Source: Microbacterium cremeum
GTDB taxonomy: Bacteria > Actinomycetota > Actinomycetes > Actinomycetales > Microbacteriaceae
Length of the DNA stretch: 64,000 nucleotides
Direction of reading: 5' to 3'
Assembly (NCBI RefSeq): GCF_015277855.1
Contig: NZ_CP063812.1
Coordinates: 1,426,001-1,490,000 of the forward strand
Position 1 is the stretch's first letter; the number at the start of each line of letters is the position of its first letter. Below are positions 50,044-58,159 of this stretch, in pieces. The position numbers and the translations under genes are program-made. The notes below the pieces were generated by a model that was not told where the DNA came from, did no database searches, and saw only the letters and a program-made list of their open reading frames with translations.

Positions 50044-50049
50044 TAGACT
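50044..50049 (+). promoter_or_regulatory. -10 box, leaderless promoter of dapE
   Basis: TAGACT, 6 nt (CGGGGG), ATG 50056. It lies directly after the rrn terminator, so dapE is expressed independently of rrn. Confidence 0.65.
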
Positions 50050-50055
50050 CGGGGG

Positions 50056-51132
50056 ATGCCGGCGCTCGATCTCTCCGTATCCGCTGTCGACCTCACACGC
50101 ACGATCTGCGACATTCCCAGCGTCTCGGACGACGAGAAGCCGCTTGCGGATGCGATCTTCGACGCGATCTCGCCCCTGCCGCACCTCGAGGTGTACCGGG
50201 ACGGCGACACGATCGTCGCCCGTACTCGGCAGGCGCGTGCCCAACGGGTCGTGATCGCCGGGCACATCGACACGGTCCCCATCAACGGCAATGTGCCCAC
50301 GCGCGACATCGAGATCGACGGTCAGCCGTTCATCTGGGGCCGCGGCACTGTCGACATGAAGGCGGGTGTCGCCGTTCAGCTCAAGCTCGCCGCCGAGCTG
50401 ACCGCACCCCGGCTCGACATCACGTGGATGTGGTACGACCATGAAGAGGTCGATGCCGACCGGAACGGACTGACGCGTCTCGCCCTCACCCGGCCCGATC
50501 TGTTCGCGGGCGACTTCGCCATCCTCGGCGAGCCGTCCAACGGCGAGGTGGAGGGCGGTTGCAACGGCAACCTTCGCGCGATCGTGCGCACGGACGGCGT
50601 TCGCGCCCACAGCGCGCGGGCGTGGATCGGTGAGAACGCGATCCACAAGGCCGCGCCGGTGCTCGCGCGGCTCGCCGAGTACCGCCCCCGCGAGATCGCC
50701 GTCGACGGACTGCTGTACCGCGAGGGGCTCAACGCCGTGCGCATCCGCGGCGGTATCGCGGGCAACGTCATCCCCGACCTGTGCGAGGTGGAGGTCAACT
50801 ACCGGTTCGCTCCGAGCCGCGACCTCGAAGAGGCCGAAGCGCATGTGCGCGACGTCTTCTCGGGTTTCGATGTGGAGGTGGTGGATGCCGCTGCCGGCGC
50901 TCGTCCGGGGCTGGACTCCGCGATCGCCCGGGAGTTCCTGACGGCCGTGCGGGCAGAGCCTCGGCCCAAGTACGGCTGGACGGACGTCGCCCGCTTCAGT
51001 GCGCTGGGCGTTCCCGCCGTCAACTACGGTCCCGGCGATCCGCATCTCGCGCACCATGACGAGGAGCGGGTCTCGGTGGCTCAGATCGAGGCAGTGGAAC
51101 GGGGCCTGCGCGAGTGGCTGACGCGCAGCTGA
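50056..51132 (+). CDS. dapE: Succinyl-diaminopimelate desuccinylase
   Basis: This 358-residue M20 metallopeptidase-family enzyme hydrolyses N-succinyl-LL-DAP to LL-DAP and succinate. Zinc ligands and catalytic residues are visible: AGHIDTVP (His, Asp), GRGTVDMKAGVAV (Asp), YDHEEVD (Glu-Glu), LGEPSNGEVEGG and the C-terminal HLAHHDEERV (His). The internal dimerisation domain (~170-280) is present. It is leaderless by promoter geometry. The next gene starts within its last 19 nt. Confidence 0.94.
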   Translation: MPALDLSVSAVDLTRTICDIPSVSDDEKPLADAIFDAISPLPHLEVYRDGDTIVARTRQARAQRVVIAGHIDTVPINGNVPTRDIEIDGQPFIWGRGTVDMKAGVAVQLKLAAELTAPRLDITWMWYDHEEVDADRNGLTRLALTRPDLFAGDFAILGEPSNGEVEGGCNGNLRAIVRTDGVRAHSARAWIGENAIHKAAPVLARLAEYRPREIAVDGLLYREGLNAVRIRGGIAGNVIPDLCEVEVNYRFAPSRDLEEAEAHVRDVFSGFDVEVVDAAAGARPGLDSAIAREFLTAVRAEPRPKYGWTDVARFSALGVPAVNYGPGDPHLAHHDEERVSVAQIEAVERGLREWLTRS

Positions 51133-52334
51133 CCGCGACCGGCGAGCGCGCCGGCTGGGGACGGATCGCGTTGCGCGTCGGCGTGATCTACCTCGTCGCG
51201 CGCGTCGTCACGACGGCGTTCCTGCTTCTCGCCGCGGGGATGTCCGGTCCCGGCTCGCGCATGGGGGCGGGGGCGGACCTCGGCGACGTGGTCGTCGCCT
51301 GGGACGGCACGTGGTACTGGTTCATCGCCGTCACGGGGTACCCGGCAGAGCTCCCGCGGACCGATGACGGGCTGGTCGCCGAGAATGCGTGGGCCTTCAT
51401 GCCCCTGTTCCCGTACCTGGCGCAGCTGGTGTCGTTGCCGTTCGGCTCGTGGGCGGCGGGTGCCAGCATCGTGTCGCTGCTGGCGGGGTACGCGGCATCC
51501 GTCGTCCTCTTCCACCTGCTGCGCACGCGACTCGACGATGCCGCAGCCACGTGGGCGATCGTGTTCTTCGCGTGCGGACCGCTGGCCGCACTCTTCCACG
51601 TCGGGTACGCGGAGACCCTGAACCTCGTGTGGCTGTTCTGCGCGCTGTGGTGCGTCGTCCGGCGGCGATACGCGTGGCTGTACGCGCTCATACCGCTGAT
51701 GGCATTCACGCGGCCCGGTGTTCTCGCGTTCTCGCTGTTCCTGGCCCTGTACGGCATGTGGCGCTGGTTCCACCGGGATCGCGAGCCGCTGCGCACGCCC
51801 GAGATCGCGCACATCGTCGTGCTGGGACTGCTCGCCGCAGCTGCGGGGTTCGCCTGGCAGGTGATCGCCGGGATCGTGACGGGGGAGCCGAGTGCCTACC
51901 TCGCGACAGAACTGGCGTGGCGGCGCAACTGGATTCCGGGCGAGGCGACCTTCGCGCCGTTCGGGGGCTTCCTGAGCGGCGTATCGTTCTGGTTCGGGTC
52001 GATGTGGGGACTTCCGGTGGAGCTCGGGTACGCAGTGCTCGTCGTCGTCGTGGTGCTCGTCGCCGCGGCGCTGCTGCTCGTCCCGCAGGTGAAGCGGCTC
52101 GGTGTGGAGATCCGCCTGTGGAGCGCGAGCTATCTGGTGTATCTGCTGCTGGTGTTCTTCCCGCAGTCGAGCATCTTCCGGTTGCTGCTGCCGCTGTCGC
52201 CGCTGTGGGGTGCCTTCGCGGTCCCGCGCTCCCCGGTGTGGCGGTTGGGGGTCCTCGCGGCATGCCTGATCGGGCAATGGTGGTGGATCTACAACATGTA
52301 CGCACTGGGGAACACCGCGTGGCAGATCCCGTGA
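51114..52334 (+). CDS. PIG-V-like GT-C membrane mannosyltransferase
   Basis: This 406-residue protein has about nine to ten membrane helices. After the first helix the extracytoplasmic loop carries VVAWDGTWYWFIAVTGYP, matching the W-D-x2-W/Y motif of PIG-V-type mannosyltransferases that use lipid-linked sugars. ENAWAFMPLFPYLAQLV and HVGYAETLNLVWLFCALW are also as in that family. It probably adds a sugar to a surface lipid or glycan; donor and acceptor are unknown. GTG 51114 overlaps dapE by 19 nt and implies translational coupling with it. Confidence 0.78.
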   Translation: MADAQLTATGERAGWGRIALRVGVIYLVARVVTTAFLLLAAGMSGPGSRMGAGADLGDVVVAWDGTWYWFIAVTGYPAELPRTDDGLVAENAWAFMPLFPYLAQLVSLPFGSWAAGASIVSLLAGYAASVVLFHLLRTRLDDAAATWAIVFFACGPLAALFHVGYAETLNLVWLFCALWCVVRRRYAWLYALIPLMAFTRPGVLAFSLFLALYGMWRWFHRDREPLRTPEIAHIVVLGLLAAAAGFAWQVIAGIVTGEPSAYLATELAWRRNWIPGEATFAPFGGFLSGVSFWFGSMWGLPVELGYAVLVVVVVLVAAALLLVPQVKRLGVEIRLWSASYLVYLLLVFFPQSSIFRLLLPLSPLWGAFAVPRSPVWRLGVLAACLIGQWWWIYNMYALGNTAWQIP

Positions 52335-52390
52335 TCACCGCCGGCGGCAGCCGCTTTCCCCAGCATGCCCGCCGTCAGCCGCCCTCACGA

Positions 52391-52396
52391 TAAACT
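52391..52396 (+). promoter_or_regulatory. -10 box before DUF3117 gene
   Basis: TAAACT with a predicted start about 27 nt before ATG 52430. The short leader contains AAAAGGAG, one of the better ribosome binding sites in the window. Confidence 0.5.
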
Positions 52397-52429
52397 TGAT
52401 CCGCAGACCATCGATGAAAAGGAGCCGCA

Positions 52430-52603
52430 ATGGCAGCCATGAAGCCGAGAACCGGAGACGGGCCGATGGAGGCCGTGAAGGAGGGTCGCCTCATCATCGT
52501 GCGAGTGCCGCTCGAGGGTGGGGGCCGACTCGTCGTCTCGGTCAACGACGCTGAGGCCAAGGAGCTCTACGACGTTCTGGGCGGCGTCGTCAACGCGGCG
52601 TAG
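52430..52603 (+). CDS. DUF3117 small protein
   Basis: This 57-residue protein is a full match in length to the DUF3117 family, very conserved in actinobacteria (Rv1211 in M. tuberculosis). It opens MAAMKPRTGDGPMEAVKEG and ends in a compact beta-rich segment (RLIIVRVPLEGGGRLVVSV, then NDAEAKELYDVLGGV). The function is unknown. AAAAGGAG lies 5 nt before ATG 52430. It is followed by a terminator with a TTCG tetraloop. Confidence 0.93.
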   Translation: MAAMKPRTGDGPMEAVKEGRLIIVRVPLEGGGRLVVSVNDAEAKELYDVLGGVVNAA

Positions 52604-52615
52604 TCGCATCATTGC

Positions 52616-52648
52616 GTGAACGGTCGGTCTTCGGACCGGCCGTTCACG
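52616..52648. terminator. Bidirectional terminator with TTCG loop
   Basis: GTGAACGGTCGGTC, TTCG, GACCGGCCGTTCAC, then GTTTGTT. It separates convergent DUF3117 and the methyltransferase. Confidence 0.88.
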
Positions 52649-52653
52649 TTTGT

Positions 52654-53289
52654 TCAGGACGCGGCGACGGTGGTCAGCTGCAGGAGACCCTCGCCGGTGA
52701 TCGAGAGGGCTCCGATGACCGCGGGCGAGGCCTGCGTCTCCTGGATGAGCGAGCGGTACGCGGTCGTCACCGGGTCGCGGCGCACGGGGTCGGCGACGGC
52801 ACCTCCGGCCAGCACGCGCGGCACGAGGACCGTGCCTCCCGAGCGGACGAGCCGCAGTCCATGCTCGACGTACTCGATGACGCCCTCCGGGTCGGCGTCC
52901 ACGAGCACGATGTCGTAAGACGCCTCGTTCATACGGGGGAGCACATCGGCCGCGCGGCCGGTGATGAACCGCGCGCGCGCCGCGGGGATCCGAGCCTCGG
53001 CAAACGCCTGGCGGGCGGCACCCAGGTGTTCGGGCTCCTTGTCGATGGTGGTGAGCGTCGCACGCGGCGAACCGTGGAGGAGCCAGAGCCCGGACACGCC
53101 CGCGCCGGTGCCGATCTCGACGATGTTGAGGGCCTGCGAGGCCGCCGCGAGGACGGCGCACTGCGCGCCGATCGCCGCACTGATCGGCGTCGCTCCGAGC
53201 TCGAGGGCGTGGGCGCGAGCGCGCGCGATGTGCTCCGGCTCACTCGTCGCCTCGTCGACGAACCGCTGGCTCGCGTTCACCTCTCCCAT
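52654..53289 (-). CDS. SAM-dependent O-methyltransferase (CCoAOMT-like)
   Basis: This 211-residue class I methyltransferase is similar in layout to M. tuberculosis Rv1220c. The SAM site is NIVEIGTGAGVSGLWLL (~55-71), with TTIDKEPEHLGAARQAF for the ribose acid and YDIVLVDADPEGVIEYVEH (motif IV-like) further on. The substrate is unknown. In mycobacteria this gene lies next to sigE; here the next gene is tatB. ATG 53289 is followed in frame by the natural MGEVNASQRFVDEAT start. Confidence 0.88.
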   Translation of the reverse strand: MGEVNASQRFVDEATSEPEHIARARAHALELGATPISAAIGAQCAVLAAASQALNIVEIGTGAGVSGLWLLHGSPRATLTTIDKEPEHLGAARQAFAEARIPAARARFITGRAADVLPRMNEASYDIVLVDADPEGVIEYVEHGLRLVRSGGTVLVPRVLAGGAVADPVRRDPVTTAYRSLIQETQASPAVIGALSITGEGLLQLTTVAAS

Positions 53290-53349
53290 CCTTCCTCCCC
53301 CTGCGCCAGCCTACGCGGCCGTGCGGCGCGGGCAGCACAGGCGCGGCGG

Positions 53350-53355
53350 TAACCT
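53350..53355 (+). promoter_or_regulatory. -10 box, leaderless promoter of tatB
   Basis: TAACCT, 6 nt (GATGTC), ATG 53362. Confidence 0.55.
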
Positions 53356-53361
53356 GATGTC

Positions 53362-53754
53362 ATGATCTTCGGTCTCACGATCGAGAAGCTCCTGCTGATC
53401 GGTCTCGTCGCTGCGCTCATCGTGGGGCCCGAGCGCCTGCCGCGGTACGCCGAGTCGCTCGCCGGCTTCGCGCGCCGGGCACGCGACTGGCTGACGACGG
53501 CGAAGTCCCGTGTGCGCGACGAGATGGGCGAGGATTTCGACGACGTCGACTGGCGCACGCTCGATCCCCGTCAGTACGACCCGCGCCGGATCATCCGCGA
53601 GGCGCTGCTCGACGACGCGCCGGTGACGACCGTGCGGGCCGCGCAGGCGGGGGCGGCGGCGTCCACGGCGCTGACTCCGCCCGCCACGCCGGTCCGATCG
53701 CCGTTCCGCGGCCCCGCCGACGAGCCTCCGCCGTTCGACTCCGAAGCCACCTGA
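53362..53754 (+). CDS. tatB: Sec-independent translocase subunit TatB
   Basis: This 130-residue protein has the TatA/TatB fold: one N-terminal membrane helix (TIEKLLLIGLVAALIVGP), the hinge GPERLPRYAESLAG, an amphipathic helix (~30-55), and a long charged and Pro-rich C-terminus. The Glu after the helix (IVGPERLP) and length favour TatB over TatA. It acts with TatC/TatA to export folded twin-arginine proteins; tatC and tatA are not in this window. Confidence 0.82.
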   Translation: MIFGLTIEKLLLIGLVAALIVGPERLPRYAESLAGFARRARDWLTTAKSRVRDEMGEDFDDVDWRTLDPRQYDPRRIIREALLDDAPVTTVRAAQAGAAASTALTPPATPVRSPFRGPADEPPPFDSEAT

Positions 53755-53775
53755 GCGACGGGGCCCCGGCGCGGA

Positions 53776-54924
53776 TCACTGCGGCCGGAAGGGGAGCGAT
53801 CGGCCAGACAACCCTCGGGGAGTCGCTGCGAGGGTCGCGGCGACCTCGGCGATCGCCTGGGACGCCGCGTCGTCCGGGTGCGCGAGGACGGCCGGGATGC
53901 CGGCATCCGCGTCCTTGCGCAGCGTCGGGCTGAGCGGGATGGAGGCCAGCAGCGGTACCTCGTGCCCCTCGCTCGACAGCGCCGCAGCGACCGCGGCGCC
54001 CCCGCCCGATCCGAAGAGGTCGAGGGTCGTGCCGTCGGGGAGTGCCATCGCGGCCATGTTCTCGACGACGCCGATGACGCGCTGACCGGTCTGACGGGCG
54101 ACCAGCCCGCTGCGAACGGCGACGTCGGATGCCGCGGTCTGCGGTGTCGTGACGACGAGCACGTCCGCGTTGGGAAGCAGCTGACCGACCGAGATCGCGA
54201 CGTCCCCGGTCCCGGGCGGCATGTCCAGCAGCAGCACGTCGAGGTCGCCGAAGTACACGTCGGTGAGGAACTGCTGCACCGTACGGTGGAGCATCGGGCC
54301 GCGCCACGCCACCGCGCCGAGCGGCGACCTGTCGCCGTCCGCACGCCGCAGGAACATGCCGATCGAGATGACCTTCACGCCGTGGGCGACCGGCGGCAGC
54401 ATGAGGTCGTCGATGCGCGTGGGCTGAGGCGCCGCGCCGTCCGGGGCGACCAGACCGAGCTGCCCCGGGATCGAGAAGCCGTGGACGTCCGCGTCGACGA
54501 GGCCGACGGCCAGGCCCCGCGCCGCCAGCGCGACGGCGAGATTCGCCGTGACCGTCGACTTGCCGACGCCGCCCTTGCCGCTCGTGACGGCGATGACGCG
54601 CGTGAGGGTCCCCGGTCCGAAAGGCATCTCGCGCGCCTTGCCGCCGCGGAGCCGCTCCGTGAGCGCCTGGCGCTCCTGGGGCGTCATGACGCCCACCTCG
54701 AGTGCGACCTCGGCGACTCCGTCGACGGATGCCGCGGCCTGGCGCACGTCGGCGGCGATCCGGTCGGCGGCCGGGCAGCCCACGATGGTCAGGGCGATCG
54801 CGACGTGCGCGACGCCGTCGTCGACCGAGATGTCGCGCAGCATGTCGAGCTCGCCGATCGGCCGGCGCAGCTCGGGGTCCGCGACGGCGCCGACCGCGCG
54901 GCGCACCGCATCTGCGACGGTCAT
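53776..54924 (-). CDS. mrp: Mrp/NBP35-family iron-sulfur carrier ATPase
   Basis: This 382-residue protein has an N-terminal MIP18/DUF59 domain (residues 1-85, with DPELRRPIGELDML and VGCPAADRI) and a P-loop ATPase with deviant Walker A SGKGGVGKST (115-124), DVLLLDMPPGTGDVAI and VVENMAAMALPDGTTLDLFGSGGG. It is thought to carry or insert Fe-S clusters. The CxxC motif found in many Mrp proteins before the FGSGGG motif is missing here (MALPDG), as in M. tuberculosis Mrp. ATG 54924 overlaps the DUF1003 stop by 4 nt. Confidence 0.92.
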   Translation of the reverse strand: MTVADAVRRAVGAVADPELRRPIGELDMLRDISVDDGVAHVAIALTIVGCPAADRIAADVRQAAASVDGVAEVALEVGVMTPQERQALTERLRGGKAREMPFGPGTLTRVIAVTSGKGGVGKSTVTANLAVALAARGLAVGLVDADVHGFSIPGQLGLVAPDGAAPQPTRIDDLMLPPVAHGVKVISIGMFLRRADGDRSPLGAVAWRGPMLHRTVQQFLTDVYFGDLDVLLLDMPPGTGDVAISVGQLLPNADVLVVTTPQTAASDVAVRSGLVARQTGQRVIGVVENMAAMALPDGTTLDLFGSGGGAAVAAALSSEGHEVPLLASIPLSPTLRKDADAGIPAVLAHPDDAASQAIAEVAATLAATPRGLSGRSLPFRPQ

Positions 54925-55448
54925 CGCGCGGAGCCCTCCTCGCGGGCCGGGTCGTTCTCGATCTTCTCGAGCAGGAGGCGCAGCTCGGCGCGCAGCACGT
55001 CGCGTGTGACGGTCTCGGCGGCGAAGTCGTTCACCGCCATGCGCAGCGCGACCACCTCGCGTGCCAGGTACTCGGTGTCGGCCAGGTTGCGCTCGGCACG
55101 CTGGCGGTCCTGCTCGATCTGCACGCGGTCGCGGTCGTCCTGGCGGTTCTGCGCCAGCAGGATGAGCGGCGCGGCATACGACGCCTGGAGCGAGAGGATC
55201 AGCGTCAGCAGGGTGAAGTTCGTCGCGGCGGGGTCGAACTGCAGCTGCGGCGGCGCCCAGATGTTCCAGCTCAGCCACATCAGCACGAAGACCGTCATGC
55301 CGACGAGGAAGCCCGACGTGCCCATGCCGCGCGCGAAGGCCTCCGAGAACCGGCCGAATCGGTCGCGCGACGGCTGCGGGGTGCGCTGCAGCATGCCCGA
55401 CCGACCGCGAGGCGCGTCGAGCGACGGCTGGCGGTTCGTGCGGGCCAT
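54921..55448 (-). CDS. DUF1003 membrane protein
   Basis: This 175-residue protein has two membrane helices: FLVGMTVFVLMWLSWNIW and LLTLILSLQASYAAPLILLA. The DUF1003 signature FTLLTLILSLQASYAAPLILLAQNRQDDRDR is present (pieces LSLQASYAAPLILLAQNRQ and DDRDR). A ~60-residue cytosolic coiled-coil follows (VQIEQDRQRAERNLADTEYLAREVVALR). It lies between mrp and the CBS protein with overlapping ends, as in the mycobacterial order. Function unknown. Confidence 0.9.
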   Translation of the reverse strand: MARTNRQPSLDAPRGRSGMLQRTPQPSRDRFGRFSEAFARGMGTSGFLVGMTVFVLMWLSWNIWAPPQLQFDPAATNFTLLTLILSLQASYAAPLILLAQNRQDDRDRVQIEQDRQRAERNLADTEYLAREVVALRMAVNDFAAETVTRDVLRAELRLLLEKIENDPAREEGSAR

Positions 55449-56743
55449 CAGCGCCTCCTCGGGATCGTCGATGTGTCGGTGGGGCCGGGGGAGGTCGGGC
55501 GTTCATCCTCGGCGTCGTGCGATCGCCAGTCCTCCGGCAGGAGGTAGTCGAGCACATCGTCGACGCTGATGGCGCCGACGAGGCGGTGCGCGGGATCGAC
55601 CACCGGCAGCGACACGAGGTCGTACGAGGCGAGGAGCCGGGCCACCTCCGCCGCGGAGGCGGTGGCCGGCACCGGGTCGAGGGTGTCGTCGATGAGCGCG
55701 CCGAGCCGTTCGTGCGGCGGATAGCGCAGCATCCGCTGGAAGTGGACGGTGCCGAGCAGGCGGCCGGTGGGCGTCTCGTACGGCGGCAGTGTGACGAAGA
55801 CCGCGGCAGCGAGCGCGGGGTGCAGCTCGTGCCGGCGGATGAGGGCGAGCGCCTCGGCGATCGTCGCGTCGGCGGAGAGCACGATGGGCTCGCTGGTCAT
55901 GAGCCCGCCCGCGGTGTCGGGGCTGTACTTCAGCAGCGCACGGACGTCCTCGGCCTCTTCGGGCTCCATGAGATCCAGCAGCTCCTCGCGCTGGTCTTCG
56001 GGGAGCTGCGCGAGCACGTCGGCCGCGTCGTCGGGCTCCATCGCGTCGAGGATGTCGGCGGCGCGCTCGTCGTCGAGGGCCTCGAGGATGTGGACCTGAT
56101 CGTCTTCGGGCATCTCTTCGAGCGCGTCGGCGAGGCGGTCGTCGGGAAGCTCTTCGACGACTTCCAGGAGTCGTTCCTCGGGTAGGTCGAGGAGGGTGTT
56201 CGCGAGGTCGGCGGGCCGCAGCTCGGAGTACGACGCGACGAGCTGCTCGGCCGACTGGGCCTCGCCGGGGATGTTCCGTTCGCGCACGTCCGCCCAGTTC
56301 GCGAACGTCGTCGGACCCTTCGCGAAGGGCGAGGCGCTCGTCTTGGGCTTGCGCAGGAAGAGCTGGCCGATGTCCCACTCGCCGAGGCGGTTGCGCTCGA
56401 TCGCGACGTCCTCGATGACGCCCGTGCCCGAGCCATCCGAGAAGTACACCTTCCGCCCGAGCATCTCGGCCATGACACGCACCTCGCCGCCGCGCTGCTG
56501 GAAGCGGCGCACGTTGATGAGGCCGGTCGTGATGACCTGGCCCGGCGCGATCGAGGTGACGCGGCCGATCGAGACGAAGACGTTGCGGCGGCCGGGGATC
56601 TCGACCACCAGTCCGATGACGCGCGGGGGATCGTCCTTGCGGTAGATGACGACGACGTCGCGGACCTTGCCGAGACGGTCGCCGGCGGGGTCGAAGACCG
56701 AACACCCGGCCAGGCGCGCGACGAAAACCCTCTGCGTGCTCAC
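55448..56743 (-). CDS. PRC-barrel / MgtE_N / CBS regulatory protein (no transporter part)
   Basis: This 431-residue cytosolic protein is built of N-terminal PRC-barrel-like domains (~1-150: GDRLGKVRDVVVIYR, GTGVIEDVAIERNRLG), an acidic helical repeat of the MgtE N-terminal type (~175-285, repeats of LPEERLLEVVEELPDDRLADAL style: EDDQVHILEALDDERAADIL), and a pair of CBS domains (~290-415). The membrane transporter domain of MgtE is absent, so it is more likely a sensor or regulatory partner than a Mg2+ channel; M. tuberculosis Rv1232c has the same layout. Start GTG 56743 lies 7 nt after TACGCT. Confidence 0.85.
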   Translation of the reverse strand: MSTQRVFVARLAGCSVFDPAGDRLGKVRDVVVIYRKDDPPRVIGLVVEIPGRRNVFVSIGRVTSIAPGQVITTGLINVRRFQQRGGEVRVMAEMLGRKVYFSDGSGTGVIEDVAIERNRLGEWDIGQLFLRKPKTSASPFAKGPTTFANWADVRERNIPGEAQSAEQLVASYSELRPADLANTLLDLPEERLLEVVEELPDDRLADALEEMPEDDQVHILEALDDERAADILDAMEPDDAADVLAQLPEDQREELLDLMEPEEAEDVRALLKYSPDTAGGLMTSEPIVLSADATIAEALALIRRHELHPALAAAVFVTLPPYETPTGRLLGTVHFQRMLRYPPHERLGALIDDTLDPVPATASAAEVARLLASYDLVSLPVVDPAHRLVGAISVDDVLDYLLPEDWRSHDAEDERPTSPGPTDTSTIPRRR

Positions 56744-56750
56744 ACGTCTC

Positions 56751-56756
56751 AGCGTA
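56751..56756 (-). promoter_or_regulatory. -10 box, leaderless promoter of the CBS protein-DUF1003-mrp operon
   Basis: Minus strand TACGCT, 7 nt (GAGACGT), GTG 56743. Confidence 0.6.
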
Positions 56757-56783
56757 GTCCGCGTGCCATGGGAGGATGGGGAC

Positions 56784-57458
56784 ATGACCATGATGGGAGG
56801 GCGTTTCCCCCAGGGCTCCGACGAGGTCGGCCAGACAGTGGCGAGCTTTCCCACGTACGAGGCCGCACAGAAGGCCGTGTCGTCGCTGATCGCCGCCGAC
56901 ATCCCGGCGCGCGAGATCGCCATCGTCGGGCAGGGGCTGCGCTCGATCGAACGGGTCACGGGTCGCCTCGGCTATGCGTCGGCCGCGCGCTCGGGTGCCA
57001 TCAACGGCCTGCTGCTGGGCCTGCTGTTCTCGGCGATCCTGGTCATCGGGTCGCCTTCCGTGCCGATCCAGGCGTTCGTCGGCGTGCTGTTCGTGGGCAT
57101 CGCCATCGGCATGCTGATGAGCCTCGTCACCTACTCGTTCGTGCGCCGTCGCCGTGACTACGCGTCGGTCATGCAGGTGGTCGCCGATCACTACGAGGTC
57201 ACCGTCACCTCGGCCAGCGTCCACCGGGCGCGCCAGGTGCTGGGGCCGCAGTCGGCGACGCCGCCCGCGGAGGTCGTCCGTCCTGCCGAAGCGGCGACCG
57301 AACCGCCGAAGTACGGTGAGCGGGTGTCGTCCCCCGATTCGTCCTCGGCGCCGGCAGGGCCCGCACGGCCCGCAGCCGAGCCGGCTCCCGACCACGAGCC
57401 TGCGGGCACACAGGACGACGACGGCGGTTCCCGCGCGTCCGGCGGCCCCGTGTCATGA
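56784..57458 (+). CDS. General-stress-type small membrane protein
   Basis: This 224-residue protein has an N-terminal general-stress (YflT/GSP17M-like) domain: VASFPTYEAAQKAVSSLIAADI and EIAIVGQGLRSIERVTGRLGY. A Gly-hinge then leads to two membrane helices (SGAINGLLLGLLFSAILVIG, PIQAFVGVLFVGIAIGMLMSLV). Residues ~150-224 form a Pro/Ala/Glu-rich disordered tail. ATG 56784 has GGAGG 8 nt upstream, so it may use an SD-led start. It overlaps the hydrolase gene by 4 nt. M. tuberculosis Rv1234 occupies the same place. Confidence 0.8.
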   Translation: MTMMGGRFPQGSDEVGQTVASFPTYEAAQKAVSSLIAADIPAREIAIVGQGLRSIERVTGRLGYASAARSGAINGLLLGLLFSAILVIGSPSVPIQAFVGVLFVGIAIGMLMSLVTYSFVRRRRDYASVMQVVADHYEVTVTSASVHRARQVLGPQSATPPAEVVRPAEAATEPPKYGERVSSPDSSSAPAGPARPAAEPAPDHEPAGTQDDDGGSRASGGPVS

Positions 57459-58135
57459 CCGGCGCGGTCCGCGAGCTGCGCATTCCCGTGGCGCTGCCCA
57501 GCGCCCAGGTCGAGGTCTCGGCCGACGTCACGCAGCCCGGGGACTCGTGGGCGTGCGTCGCACTCGCACACGGCGCGGGGGCCGGGTACCGGCATCCGTT
57601 CCTCGTGGGATTCGCCCGGGGGCTGGCCGGCGAGGGAGTCGCGACGCTGCGGTTCAACTTCCCCTACGTCGAGGCGGGGCGACGGATGCCGGGACCCGCG
57701 GCTCACGCGGTCGCCACGTGGGCGGCGGTCCATGCCGCGGCGGGCGAGCGGGCCGGCGGAGTCCCGGTGTTCGCCGCGGGGAAGTCGTACGGAGGGCGCA
57801 TGGCGTCCATGGCCGCCGCGGAGGGGGTCATCGCACCCGCGGGGCTCGTGTACCTCGGGTACCCGCTGCATCCGCCCGGAAACCCCGAGAAGGCGCGCAC
57901 CGCGCACCTGCCCGACGTGCCGCAGCCGCAGCTGTTCGTCGAGGGCACGACGGATCCGTTCATTGATCCGCACGAGCAGCTGGAGCGGGCCGTGGCATCG
58001 TGCCGGCGGGCGCAGATCGCGTGGGTCGAAGGCGGCGGGCACTCCTTCGAGATCAAGGGGCGCAAGCGCCCCGCGGACGAGGTCGGGGCGGAGCTCGCCC
58101 CCCTCGTCGCGGCATGGATGCGCGGACTCGTCTAG
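57455..58135 (+). CDS. Alpha/beta hydrolase (KAT/dienelactone-hydrolase-like)
   Basis: This 226-residue protein has the alpha/beta hydrolase core with oxyanion-hole strand ACVALAHGAGAGYRHPFL, nucleophile elbow AAGKSYGGRMASM (Ser), Asp in LFVEGTTDPFIDP and His in VEGGGHSFEIKG. It looks catalytically complete; the substrate is unknown. The start overlaps the stress-protein stop (ATGA), so the two are co-translated. Confidence 0.87.
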   Translation: MTGAVRELRIPVALPSAQVEVSADVTQPGDSWACVALAHGAGAGYRHPFLVGFARGLAGEGVATLRFNFPYVEAGRRMPGPAAHAVATWAAVHAAAGERAGGVPVFAAGKSYGGRMASMAAAEGVIAPAGLVYLGYPLHPPGNPEKARTAHLPDVPQPQLFVEGTTDPFIDPHEQLERAVASCRRAQIAWVEGGGHSFEIKGRKRPADEVGAELAPLVAAWMRGLV

Positions 58136-58159
58136 GCGCGTCGGCCGCGGGCCATCGCG

